Source: Diadema setosum
Taxonomy: Eukaryota; Echinodermata; Echinoidea; Diadematoida; Diadematidae
NCBI RefSeq assembly: GCF_964275005.1
Contig: NC_092695.1
Location: 7,717,832-7,781,831 of the forward strand
Reading direction: 5' to 3'
DNA length: 64,000 bases
Both the position numbers and the translations under genes were made by a program. The notes beneath the pieces were generated by a model. That model searched no databases. It was not told where the DNA came from and saw only the letters and a program-made list of their open reading frames with translations. Of the stretch, positions 27,301 through 39,800 are shown piece by piece. Every line of letters begins with the position of its first letter. Position 1 is the stretch's first letter.

Positions 27301-30300
27301 AAGAATAATATCAAATCCACAAAATTGCAAAAAGCATACATTGATAGAAATACTAACACCAAATACCTTCCATACAAGAACTTGATGTAACTGTTTCACT
27401 TCCAAACTATGATTTCTTTCATTCAGACTGGATTTTGACACAAATTAACCAACTGCTACTAGTGTGAATATTCATGTTAATATAATAGGAAATGTTTTGA
27501 AGCTTATCACACACATTTTATCTCTGATGTGAATTATAGCAAAAGGATGCCTTGTAGGTAAAAACAGAATACATTTTTCGCTCTTCAACCTGATCTTTTT
27601 CTTCTCTCCCCCCCCCTTCCCCCACAGCGTCTGCTCCATCCGAGGGAGAGTCCCTGGGTGTTATCACGGAGCAGAGGGTCAGCGAACTTGAGCAAGAGCT
27701 GCAGAGGCTGCGTACGACCTGGGCACCACCAGAGACCCACCAGAGACTCAAGGAGTTATACGAGGAGTCCTGTCGGGTCAACGAAGCAAGCGAGGTGAGA
27801 ATGTGCACCTTCTCCTCCTTCTGTCGTATGACGCAATACAAAGGAGAGATCATAGGTTTGTGTCCAAGCCGCTGATCTGGTCCAGGGCAGCGTCACTTGG
27901 TTTGGCAAGTGTGATTGTCAGATGGCTGTCTGACAAGAAGTTATGATGACCATTGATGATGATGATGGTCAAATGTTAATAGCTAAGGAAGGTATTGAGT
28001 CCATAAGTTACTGGTCAAACCCTTGTTCTGTAATAAGCCAATCAACGTAATGAGATGTAGTTGGTATTTATGACAGTTTAAAATGGCCACATGGGAAATG
28101 GATGACCATGGACTGAGGAGTTTATGCAGCTGTCTACTAGCAGCTATGGCCAGTTGGTTCAAGCTGGCCAGTGAGGTGATGATGGTCGTTGTGTCTGTTA
28201 AGTTGTCACATCACTCACATGATGACAAGAGAAGAGAACAAGTGGTCCAGCAATGTATGAAACTTTGCTCTAATTGGTCTAACTGCATGTCTCTTGGTTA
28301 AACCAGTTCATCAAGTGAATGGCTTGTATGGATGGATGGTGGGTTCCCTTGCAGAACTTTAAAAGAAAGTGTCAAATACTTTGTTTGAAATGATTTGCTG
28401 AAGAGGAGAAAAAGTAAACCAAGAGAGCAATGTGCCAGTCTCAAGAAAATATAGTTTCATAAAGAGCCCAGAACCGTCGAGGCGAAAAAGTGAATGAGCC
28501 ATCCCCTTTTGTTCCACTCGTATTGGGCCAGCAAGGCAAATTTTATGCAAACCATACATTCTTGCAGTGACAGATATACTTTGTACAACCAAAAACATCT
28601 CAGCATGAAGCTATTGCAAATTGGAGCTGATGGCCTTTTTTTTTTTTTCTGCATGAAACTTTCGCTAATTGGCACTGGCATTCAAGGCATTTTGAGACAA
28701 AAACATTTGCATGCATTTTACTTTTACAAATTTCGGCACCTCACAAAATTTGCAAAAGTTTCATGCGCTAATATTTCTGGTCTTAAAATATATATTAACT
28801 AGATACTACGAACTTTGATAACCTAAAATATCATACTCCTCTATGACCATTTCCAGGTCAAACTACAACAGAGTCAGGAAGAGATTGCAAACTGCCTTGC
28901 GAGGGAGCAGAAAATCCAGCAGGACCTCCAGCAAGTCTGCTCCACCTGGGCCTCCCCAGAGGTCCACCAGCAGATGAGAGACATGTATGAAGAGACCAAT
29001 CGACAGAAGCAGGAGTTAATGGTGAGAGAGGAAGCGGGGGTATACTCTATACGCCATATATTTAGCGAGTCTACATTTTTGCGAATCGGGACTTCCCAAC
29101 GATTTCGCGAGTGGTTAAATTCGCAATCATGGAGTACTGTATTGAACGGAGAAATGTATACGTGTGCGTCACTTTCATATTGGAATCAGAGTCATTATTT
29201 TTGTGTGCCTTTAATTTCGCGGATAGCTCCTGACTCGTGAAATTTGCGAAAATAAAAACCTCGCGAAATATTTGGCGCATACAGTACTCTGAGTCCAGGG
29301 GAAGTAGATGTACTGATAATGATTATGATAGTCAGGATGATGACTGTAACATGAGAATCATAGGAATGATGACACAACATTTCCTCCTGCAACAATTGCT
29401 CCGGTCTTATTTTCCCCAGGAACTTATGGTGAGGGTTAGGGTCATGATAGGATTTTAGTTTGATGTGAGGATTAGGATTAGGGTTAGGATAATGTTTGTA
29501 GGTAGCTTTTATGTTTGGCTTAGCGTGCAAATATTTCATGGGAGCAATTTTGTTTCAGCAGCAAATGTCATGGAATCCACAGGGATAGATATTATTGGGA
29601 CAGTGGTGTTGTTCATAGTATCAGCTACTAGCAATGATACTAATCATAGTAATAACCAAAACACTAATCACAATAATCTTTGATACAGTGATAGCTATGA
29701 CGGACCCATATTAAGAACACAAGCCTGTCAAAAGAACATCGTTGATGCATAGATGTACACAGATAAGGCTGAAAAGGAAAAATTTATGCTACAGTCGAGG
29801 GTTCTTTTGTCTACCAGGGTATACGGAGAGTATGTAGTGCTGTGTTCATCATGACTTCAGTGAGAAAATAAGGGTTAACAAGTTCAAATCAAAGTTTAGA
29901 AGTGTGGAAGCACCTGAGGGAAAAATTTGAATTCACTTTTCCTGCACACCTTCACAGTAATCATTTATGCCTCTTGGAATATGTGCTTATTCATCCTCTT
30001 TATCTCATGCTTCCCCTTAGGCGGAGCTGAAGGAGAGTGAAGCCAAGATTTCCGAGGGCCAAGTCTGGCAGCAGCGCGCAAAGGAAGTGGAACAAGAGCT
30101 GCAGAAGCTCCAGACTAGCTGGGCGTCGCCCGAAGTCCACCAACAAATGAAGGACATGTATGAGGAGGCCTCCCTCCAAAAACGGGAACTTGAGGTAAGG
30201 AGCAAAAGGATGCAGTACACTCATAGTTAAAAAAAAAACTGACAAGAACTTGTTTGGTTCTCTGGAATTTTCTGTCCGTGGTTGTGATGTTCGCAGAAGC

Positions 30301-33300
30301 CGAATGGCATGCATTGTTCATGCTCCCTTGAGCGAAAGCATATAATATTTGCAAGTGGTGATAGATAACTGACCGATAGCAAGCAGCAGTGGAAAGAGAC
30401 TGTTGAAGGGCTAGGAAATTTAAGAAGATCTGTAGTATAACCACTGGCATCTAAGAGATTGCTACTACTGCAAGGCTAGAAACTAACTCTTTCTTTTGGT
30501 GGCCCGATAACAACACATATCTCTCCATAAAAAGTGGTGGCCTGGCATCTATTTCTGGTGGCTGGTGGCCCTGGGCCTCTTGGGCACTGCTAATGTAGAG
30601 CCCTGACAGCTGTATATGCCAAATATTTAGTGAGTCTAATTTTTTGTGAATTGGGACATCCAACGAATATGCAAGTGGTTAAATTGGCGATCAAGGACTA
30701 CAGGTATGAAAGGAGAAATGTATGCATGCATGTCACATTTATGTTGGGGTTGGAGTTGATATTTTTGCATGATGGCAAACTAGCAAATAGCACCCAACTT
30801 GTGATATTGCAAAAATTAAAACCTTTCAAAATACATGGAATATGCATTTTGTGATTTCGTATCACAAGGAGTTAGTTATAAGGAAAAAAGGATGAGATGG
30901 TCTGTGAATCTCATACTCTTTGTAGAATTTGAAATTCATTCATATTTATTTTGTGTATTTGTAACCTTAATGGTCTTTTTCATATGAACCCATGTTCCCT
31001 CTTCTGCACCGCTGCCTCTGTCCTGTTTTCTCTCCATGAACCACCCATCTCTCACCCCAGGTTCATTTGAAGGAGTGTGAAGAGGTGATTTCCAGGGGCA
31101 AGGTCTGGGAGCAGCGCTCCAAGGAGATGGAGGTGGAACTACAGAAGCTCCGGACAACTTGGGCGTCGCCCGAGGTCCACCATCACATGAAGGACATGTA
31201 TGAGGAAGCCTGCCGACAGAAACAAGAAATGGAGGTGAGGCCTTTAGGACACATTGAAGGGATGGTATAGTTTTGGTTGAGATGGGGGATTCAGATTTTA
31301 ATTTTTTTTATGCCTCCGCCACAAAGTGGTGCCGGAGGCATTATGTTTTCGGGTTGTCTGTCCGTCCGTCCGTCCTTCCGTCCGTCCGTAATGAATTTTG
31401 TGGACAAGGTAACTATCGAAACCTGTTGAGGTATCCTAATGAAACTTGGCATGTATGTGTATTAGGGGGTGAAGTTGTGCCTATCAACTTTTGGGTGCAC
31501 ATGCTCAAGGTCAAAGGTCAAAAGGTCAAGGTCAAATACATAAAATTTCACTATTTCCACCATATCTATTGAATGCCTGAAGATATTTTCTTGAAACTTA
31601 GTGTATACATGTATTACCCAATTAAGATTCTCTGGTGAAAGTTTGGGTCAAAGGTCAAAGGTCGAAAGGTCAGGGTCAAATACATAAAATTTCACTATTT
31701 CCACCATATCTATTGAATGCCTGAAGATATTTTCTTGGAACTTAGTGTATACATGTATTACCCAATTAAGATTCTCTGGTGAAAGTTTGGGTCATGAGGT
31801 CAAAGGTCAAAGGTCAAAAGGTCAAGTAGAAATATTAAAACTTCTTTTTTTTCTCTGTACCTTGGAAAATTGTTCAAGGTATCTTCATGGAACATAGTAT
31901 ATACATGTACTGACTGGAAGTGATTATCTAGAGAATGGAGGGTTCATGGGGTCAAAGGTCAGGGGTCAAAGGTCAAGTGCAAGACTTCAAAATTTTACTA
32001 TTACCCTCATATTTATGCAATGCCAGCAGGGTTATTTTTTTACACTTGTGTATGCGTGTGTAACCTAATAGAAATTCTCTGGAAAGTTTTTTTTCTCTCT
32101 TTTTGCCTCAAAGGTCAAAATGTCAAAGATCAATTGAAAGTGCTGAACTAACTTTTTCCTCCATATCTCGGAAGTGGCTCAAGTTACCTTGAAACTTAGT
32201 GCATATTATGCATGTTCTACCTGAAAGTAATTATCTCATGAATTTTAGGGTCAAGGGCCAGATGAAAATGGTAACAATTTACTATTCAATTCAGAAATTG
32301 CACTTTTTCTCCACACCTGTACCTTGAAAATTACTCAGTGCCTAAATGTATGAATGGTTCAAAGTCAAGTTAAAGTCCTTAAATCCCTAGATACATGCTC
32401 TCCTATTCATCCAATTAAACCTACGTCAAGGAAGGTGAACATTCAACACATTTGTGACAAACTTGTCATTCCAATATTTTGCCAATTTTGTGAAAATGTA
32501 ATCACACAGTATCCACATGTACTATCTAGACCTATTGGGAAAATCATGCATTATGGCGGAGGCATACCAGTCGCCAAAGCGACATTTCTAGTTTTTTTTT
32601 TTGGTGAGATAATTATAAACCATTTTGAAATATCAAAGAACATACAATTCTAAGAGGAATTCAAATTAATTTTATGAAAATCAGTTTGAAATGGCCGAGA
32701 TATCCAAAAGCGAGATAAAACAGAAGTGTTTGAGTTTCTTCAGTTCGTCTCCCTCTACAAATGAAAATTTGTTTAAGATCGCAACTGCTGATTTGTAAAA
32801 TCCCTCTACAAATGAAAATTTGTAGAGGGAGACAAACTGAAGAAACTAAAACCTGAGCCTTCACCCCTCTGAATAATATCTTTCTTTCATTTATCCTATG
32901 CCTTGTTTGCCTTGGACGACTTAACATAACAATGTCGGAATTTTGGAGCTTGGGTATTTGTTCCATGTTCATCGTGTCACTGCCGGCAACCAGGGACAGC
33001 CTGGTGGTAGTGTCGCTGCCCGGAAAGCAGTAGATGACAGGTTCGAGTCCCACTGGTTCCTTTTTTCCGACATGTTTGTTAATTTACAGATCAGCAGTTG
33101 CGATCTTGAACAAATTTTCATTTGTAGAGGGAGACAAACTGAAGAAACTCAAACCTGAGCCTTCACCCCTCTGAATAATATCTTTCTTTCATTTATAAAA
33201 CAGAAGTGGTTGTGATAAAAGGTAGGTCACACCTTTCATTAGGACCTCTTTGTTTTGGGATATACTCAGCCATTTCAAGACTGATTTTCAAGAAATAAAT

Positions 33301-33816
33301 TTGGATTCTTCTTAGAATTGTATGCTCTTTTATATTTCAGAAGAGGTTTCTCACTATCTCACAAAAAATAGCCCCATCTCAACCAAAACTATACTATCCA
33401 TTAACATTCCAGAATAAGAATTTAAAATTGTTTGTCCTCAAGCTTTCTGTTGGTTTCTTTGTAGACAAATGTTTACACGGTGTACTCACCCCACAACTTT
33501 CTTGTCTCTCAATGCCCCGGCCATTGAACACCCATGATATACTTCTCAGGGTAGATAATCTGTTATTCACATCATTGGAAACTCATATGTTTTAATTGTT
33601 AATTACTCACAGTTATTGCAGAAAGAAATATGTGAAAGTGGAAGATTTTGAGAAGAGAATAGACCTATAGACACATGTAGTTTCAGACTGCATTCAGAAT
33701 AAAAACGTTAAAGGAAAAAAGAAACAAAGAACACTCATCATAGGATATGAAATTCCTGGAAATAATACGTAATACACATATAAGCTTTTCCCTCTTAGTC
33801 ACTTTATTCTTATATG

Positions 33817-33862
<46 letters not shown>

Positions 33863-36800
33863 TTTCATCTCACTGTCGATCTGCTATCTGCTGTGTGTAT
33901 CTCTGTCTTTCTGTATGTCTGAACATCCATCCCGTGTGCTCACACCCCAGACTGAGCTGAAAAGATGTGAAGAGGTGATTTCAAAGGAATAGTCACTTTA
34001 TTCTTATATGACTCTGTATGTGTGTGTGTGTGTGTGTGTGTCTTTCATCTCACTGTCGATCTGCTATCTGCTGTGTGTATCTCTGTCTTTCTGTATGTCT
34101 GAACATCCATCCCGTGTGCTCACACCCCAGACTGAGCTGAAAAGATGTGAAGAGGTGATTTCAAAGGAATAGTCACTTTATTCTTATATGACTCTGTATG
34201 TGTGTGTGTGTGTGTGTGTGCGTGTGTCTGCTATCTGCTGTGTGTATCTCTGTCTTTCTGTATGTCTGTATATCCATCCCGTGTGCTCACACCCCAGACT
34301 GAGCTGAAGAGATGTGAAGAGGTGATTTCAAAGGGCAGAGTCCAGGAGCAGCATGGGAAGGAGATGGAGGCGGAGCTGCAGAAACTCCAGACAACGTGGG
34401 CGTCGCCTGAGGTCCACCAACAGATGAGGGATATGTATGAGGAGGTGTGCCGACAAAAACAGGAACTGGAGGTAAAGAGGAAATAGTAATATGCAGTGTT
34501 AGAAGAGAAATCTGAAAGCATTTTTTTTTTTTTTTTTTGTATTTGTTTAGTCTTTTGACAAGGCATCATGGCTGAGGCTTGGAAGAGAGACTAACTGCGA
34601 GGGAATGAGTGAATGCAAGACTGAGTGGCCCAGCTACGAGGCCATTTAGAACCTGATATGAATTTCTTATGTTGAATCTTGTCCCTTGTCGATTTTGCTA
34701 CCAAAAAGATAGTGACCAATCTGCAACCGCATTGCTCACAGTGACTTCAGCATCTAATCAATATGCATAAGACCATATGCATATCACCGACTTGCTTCAT
34801 AATCCAACCTGCACTGCCTGTGATGACATGTGATTCATTAGCATACCATCTGGGATTGACTCATGAATACATGAATAATTCATACATCAATTGTGTTGGG
34901 AAGTGACAAAAAAAGCAAACCCAGGTCTCGCGTTCACCTGTTTCTTGCAATACTTGGTGTGGCGAGTTAGCCCCATTCCTCAGCCATGAGGCCTTGTCAA
35001 AAAGCTAGGTTATACCCGGCTAAAATTCTCAGTTTTAAGCTGATTGTATATTTGTAATGCTGATGCAGATTAGCTTGCTGCTGTTGATGATGACAAGGAC
35101 AATGATGACGATGTTGATGATGATGATGAGGAGGAGGCTTGTATTTCTCAGAACATTTGCCCGTTGAGAGGCTTTAGCTCCAGTGATTTGTGGTCTATCA
35201 TGAACCAAATTCTTTCCAGAATGAATGATAATCCTTGAAAGGATGTACATAGAATAGATGGGTCCTCCCTAATGAGTTGAATTCTTAAGTGACGTACAAG
35301 GTAACAGTTCTTCTTTCTGTGATGAGTGTTGATCCTTGAAAGAACCATTTCATGTACTTCTGAACTGACATCTGTTTTTAGGGTCAATAATCGTCCCAGA
35401 AAGTCAACAGAAAAAACATACGTCTATCAATTCGTTAATGATACTGATAACTCCTATTTCATTTCATTTCATTTATTTTCACTTAATAAAACATGCATAC
35501 ATAAAAATGTGACAATAGTATGACAAGTATAACAATGACATGAAAAAGTCACAAAACAAACAAACAAGGAAACAAACAACCAGAATTATCAAGTGACGGG
35601 GTTAATGAGAAGGCGCTGGGCCTTATTTAAAAACTAACCCTGTCAATGTTTGCCTAGTTTTTTGCCTCTTCAGCTGTTCATTCATCCATCTCTCCCCGTC
35701 TTTCTCTATCTAACACTCAAGATGGACGTGAAAAGGCTTGGAGAAGAGATCTCCAAGGGCAAAGTCAGGGAGCAGCGCTCGAAGGAGGTGGAGCTGGACC
35801 TTCAGAAGCTGCGCACAACTTGGGCATCGCCCGAGGTCCACCAACAGATGAAGGACATGTATGAGGGGGCGTGCCGGCAGAAACAGGAACTGGAGGTGAG
35901 AGCGGGGAGGGGAGGATTTCTGTGGAATGTTTTGCCGATGGAGGGAGATGTGCTGTGTTGGCTGAAAGGATGAGCGCTGTATGTCTTTGTGTAACTAATC
36001 GGAAAGCTAAAGAGAAGTTTTACAGAAGGAAAAAAAAAGAAAGAAAGAAAGCAAACAATGAGCTCTGTATGTGTTTGTGTAACTAATCATTATGTAAGAG
36101 GTAGTTCTACAGAGAAAAAGAAAAACAACAAGCAAAAACAAAACAAAACTAGACTCGGAATTTGTCAACACTGACAAATTAGGTGATCCGATCTATTGGG
36201 AAATCAATGATTTGAGTCCTGATCCCAATAGGCATGACCATACAGGTTTCATCTGTGTTGAGGGGACATTGGCCATGTGATGTTTGAAGTCTCATTTAGA
36301 AAAGGGAGTCAGACCTGTCATCTTTGGTACCGAATTCCGTATGCACTAAGGAAGATACAGAATGAAGTATATTTTGACCTTTGACCCCATTTTGCACACC
36401 AAAGATGGCATCTGAGCAAAAAGTGGTTATTTTGTGAAATGATTCTTGTAACATGGTCTTTGCGTGTGCAAAATATAGGAAAGTTAGGACAATTATTCAC
36501 CAAGATACAGGATGAAACATTTATGACCTTTGACCCTAATTTGCATACCCAAGATGGTGTCCAATCAAGTAGTTATTATGTTATGAAATAATGTACGTGA
36601 CATGAACTAAACATGTGCAAAATATGGGGGTGATAGAGGCTGTTTTTCTTGAGTTATTGCAAAGAAAGTTGCAAAAAGAAAGAAATATCTCAATACATCG
36701 AAGATAAGCTTTAATTTCGACCAAGTTTTTTAGCATGATCCCGACATCGTATGAAATAACAAAAGGCACATTGACGATAGCGCAAAGTCTCAGCTACAAC

Positions 36801-39800
36801 ATATTAAAGGGACTGTACAGTACTGGTTGAGGTGGGGATTCATGTTTTGAACATTCCTTAGTGAGATAATGAAAAGCCTCTTATGGAATATGAAAGAGCA
36901 TGTAATTTTAAGAAGGATTCAACGTTTATTTGATGAAAATTGGTTTTCAAATGGCTGAGATATCCAAAAAAGTGCTAATAATAAAAGGCAACATGCCACA
37001 ACTTTATTAGGATCTCTTTGTTTCACCTTGTTTTTGGATATCTCAGCCATTTCAAAACCGATTTTCATCGAATAAACTTTTGATACCCCTTAGAACTGCA
37101 TGCTCTTTGACATCTCATAGAGTGGATTCTGAATATCTCGCAAAACGTTAAAAGCTAAATCCTCACCTCGACCAGAACTGTACACACCCTTTAAAATCTG
37201 GGAGAATTTCACCGAAGGGTAAGTGAGCTAGTGCTCGATAAGGACAATCATGTCAACTTTCACATCTAGAAAAATTTCCCTCCCATAGAGATAACACGTC
37301 ATAAGGAAGGTACAGAAAAAAGTACATATGACCTTTGACCCCACTTTGCACAGACAAGATGGCATCTGAGCAAAAAGTGGTTATTTTGTGAAATGATTGT
37401 TGTAACATGGTCTTTGCGTGTGCAAAATATGGGAAAGATAGGACATGTATTTACTAAGATACAGGATGAAATATTTATGACCTTTGACCCTAATTTACAT
37501 ACCCAAGATGGTGTCCGATCAAGTAGTTGTTATTTTATGAAATAATGTACATAACATGAACTAAACATGTGCAAAACATGGAAGTGATAGGGGCTGTCTT
37601 TCTTGAGTTATTGCAAAGAAAGTTGCAGAAAGAAAGAAATATCTCAATACATCGAAGATAAGCTTTAATTTCAACCAAATTTTTTGACGTGATGCCGACA
37701 TCGTATGAAAAAACGAAGTGTACATTACCGATAGCCTAAAGTCTCAGCTACAACATATTAAAATTTGGGAGAATTTCACCGAAACATAAGTGAGCCAGTG
37801 CTCGAGAAAGATTGTCATGTCAATTTTCATTTCCAGAAAAACTGCACTCCCATAGAGATAACACGTAAACTGGTCAAATTTGACAAGATTACTTTGAATC
37901 CATTTTTACGAGGTGACGCCGTCATCCAATCAAAATGTTGTTATTATATTAATGAAAGAGCATTTAATAAGCTACAGCATACTGAAATTTGTGTGAAAAT
38001 CGGCAAAGGATAAGTGAAATGCGCTCGAGTGAACTTGAATTTTGATGACGTCATTTTGAAAATTTACTTTTTCTATTTTATTAAGAAATTTGATATCTTT
38101 TAATCATTTTTTCAGCATCGCCAACCCATGAAATGACATGTACAACTCATCAGCTTTCAGAATATGTAAAGAAAATGGGGGGTCACCGTCCATCCTGACG
38201 AGTAAAATCGGATTTAAAATTGGCGGTTTTTTGGCATAGTTGCACTGTATATCGCCATTGACGCGCGCGTAATTTCAACTTTGACGGGCCCGTATGACGT
38301 CATATTGAGTCGGATTGACTTGAAACTTGGTAGAAATCTTCCTTGACTTTTCAGGCATCCGATCAAAGTGAAAAAATGGGAAATTTCTATTGCATATGAG
38401 CTGTGCGTGCGTATATGCGCGCGTACGCGCCCGTCCAATTTTTTTCAATTTTTCAAAAAATGCTGCAAATGGTCTGAAACGTGTGCAAAATAAATTTGAG
38501 CTCGATTGGACCATACAAATATTTCAACGCGCGCGTACGCGCGCTTTTTAATAATAAATATGAATTTTGATAATATGAGTAGAATGCGCTTGACTTGAAA
38601 TATATGTGACGTAAATTTCATTGAAAAATTTCTTTCCATTCATGAGATATGAATGAAAATGTGTTTTCATATAATGACGTCATAGTGACGTCATGGTTGA
38701 CCAATCACAATGATACATTAGATTTGTCGTCTTTGGGACATGATACATATATGCTATGAGTTTGAAATTGATACTCTGAGAACTTTCTGAGTAAGTAGAT
38801 GCACAACTTTTGTCCAGAAAGAAAGAAGAAGAAGAAGAAGAACAAAGAATCCGAACAGATACAGAAGGTGATCCGAGAGGATACTCGGATCACCTAAAAA
38901 CAAGCAAAAACAAAACAAAAAAACAACAACAAAAACAAAAAACACAGCCAATTGACTCGAGTTCTTTTGAAGGGGTTGTGATACTGGTAAGATATGCTCA
39001 GAGTTTGGACCAGACACAATAGAAAGCTAACATGTCTTTTTTAAAACTAGAAAAAAAGAAAAACCAAAAATCTCACCAGTCTCCTTTTACTTATATATTT
39101 GCAGTTACAGTCAAACCTGCCTTAGCGGCAACCTGTCTATAGCGGCCACTGAAAAATCCCCCCGAGAGAAAAGCCCTGTTTAAGACCCTGTGTATAGCGG
39201 CCACCTGTCTAATGCGGCCAGCGGTCACAGATTTTGTTTCCCTCGGTAGATTTTAACCTGTCTATAGCGGCCACAGACCCGGTAATTCAGCGTGTTTTTC
39301 TGGTTTGTGGTCGTGCCAGTCATTCATGGGCAACGTTCAGTGATTGCCACCACTGCATTCATCACTTATTCAGTCATGATAATGCACTAGTGTTAAACTT
39401 TCTTCACGACTGTACAACATGCTACTGTGTAACAATTTCATAAACGCCGGCATTGTTCAGTTCATGAAGCGCACATGTGCATACATACGCATGTACGTGT
39501 ATGTCCTACACTAAGTACTTTGTAGATGTATATGATGATACATGTACATGTACAGTACATGTATAGGCAATGCACACATATAGTTGGATAACCTGCCTAT
39601 AGCGGCCACCTGTCTATAACAGCCACTTTTTTCGTTTCCCTTGGGTGGCCGCTATAGACAGGTATGACTGTATTTTTTGTTTTACAGTGTATATCATGCA
39701 CAGTACATAATCATTCCGTTTCAATTTAGTTAGTCAACACCGTCAGGACTATTGAAACCTGCAAGGTGAGACCGTTTGCTGACACAAAAAACTCTGAAAC

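Larger units (their letters stand above)
31257..33402. mobile_element. MITE family 1 copy 4, split by two nested insertions (intron 14)
   Basis: Ends TATAGTTTTGGTTGAGATGG and its inverse CCATCTCAACCAAAACTATA. Interior pieces match family 1 (GGCCGAGATATCC, TAGGACCTCTTTGTTT). Removing the 31311-32591 insert (1281 bp) and the 32715-33194 insert plus one target-site copy (480 bp) leaves 385 bp, the normal family length. Confidence 0.75.
33797..34297 (+). repeat. Tandem duplication carrying truncated exon 15 copies
   Basis: Units start agtcactttattc at 33797, 33991 and 34171. Units 1 and 2 (194 and 180 bp) are identical except at the start and length of the TG tract and include the acceptor cacaccccag plus the first 13 exon-15 codons, then GAA TAG. 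Unit 3 leads into the true exon 15. Confidence 0.9.

Noticed and set aside
31311..32591. Possible coding transposon
   Set aside because: No frame of useful length or transposase/RT motif; only short frames.
33797..34297. CRISPR-like array
   Set aside because: Repeat units are a local duplication of intron and exon in an animal gene; no spacer pattern.
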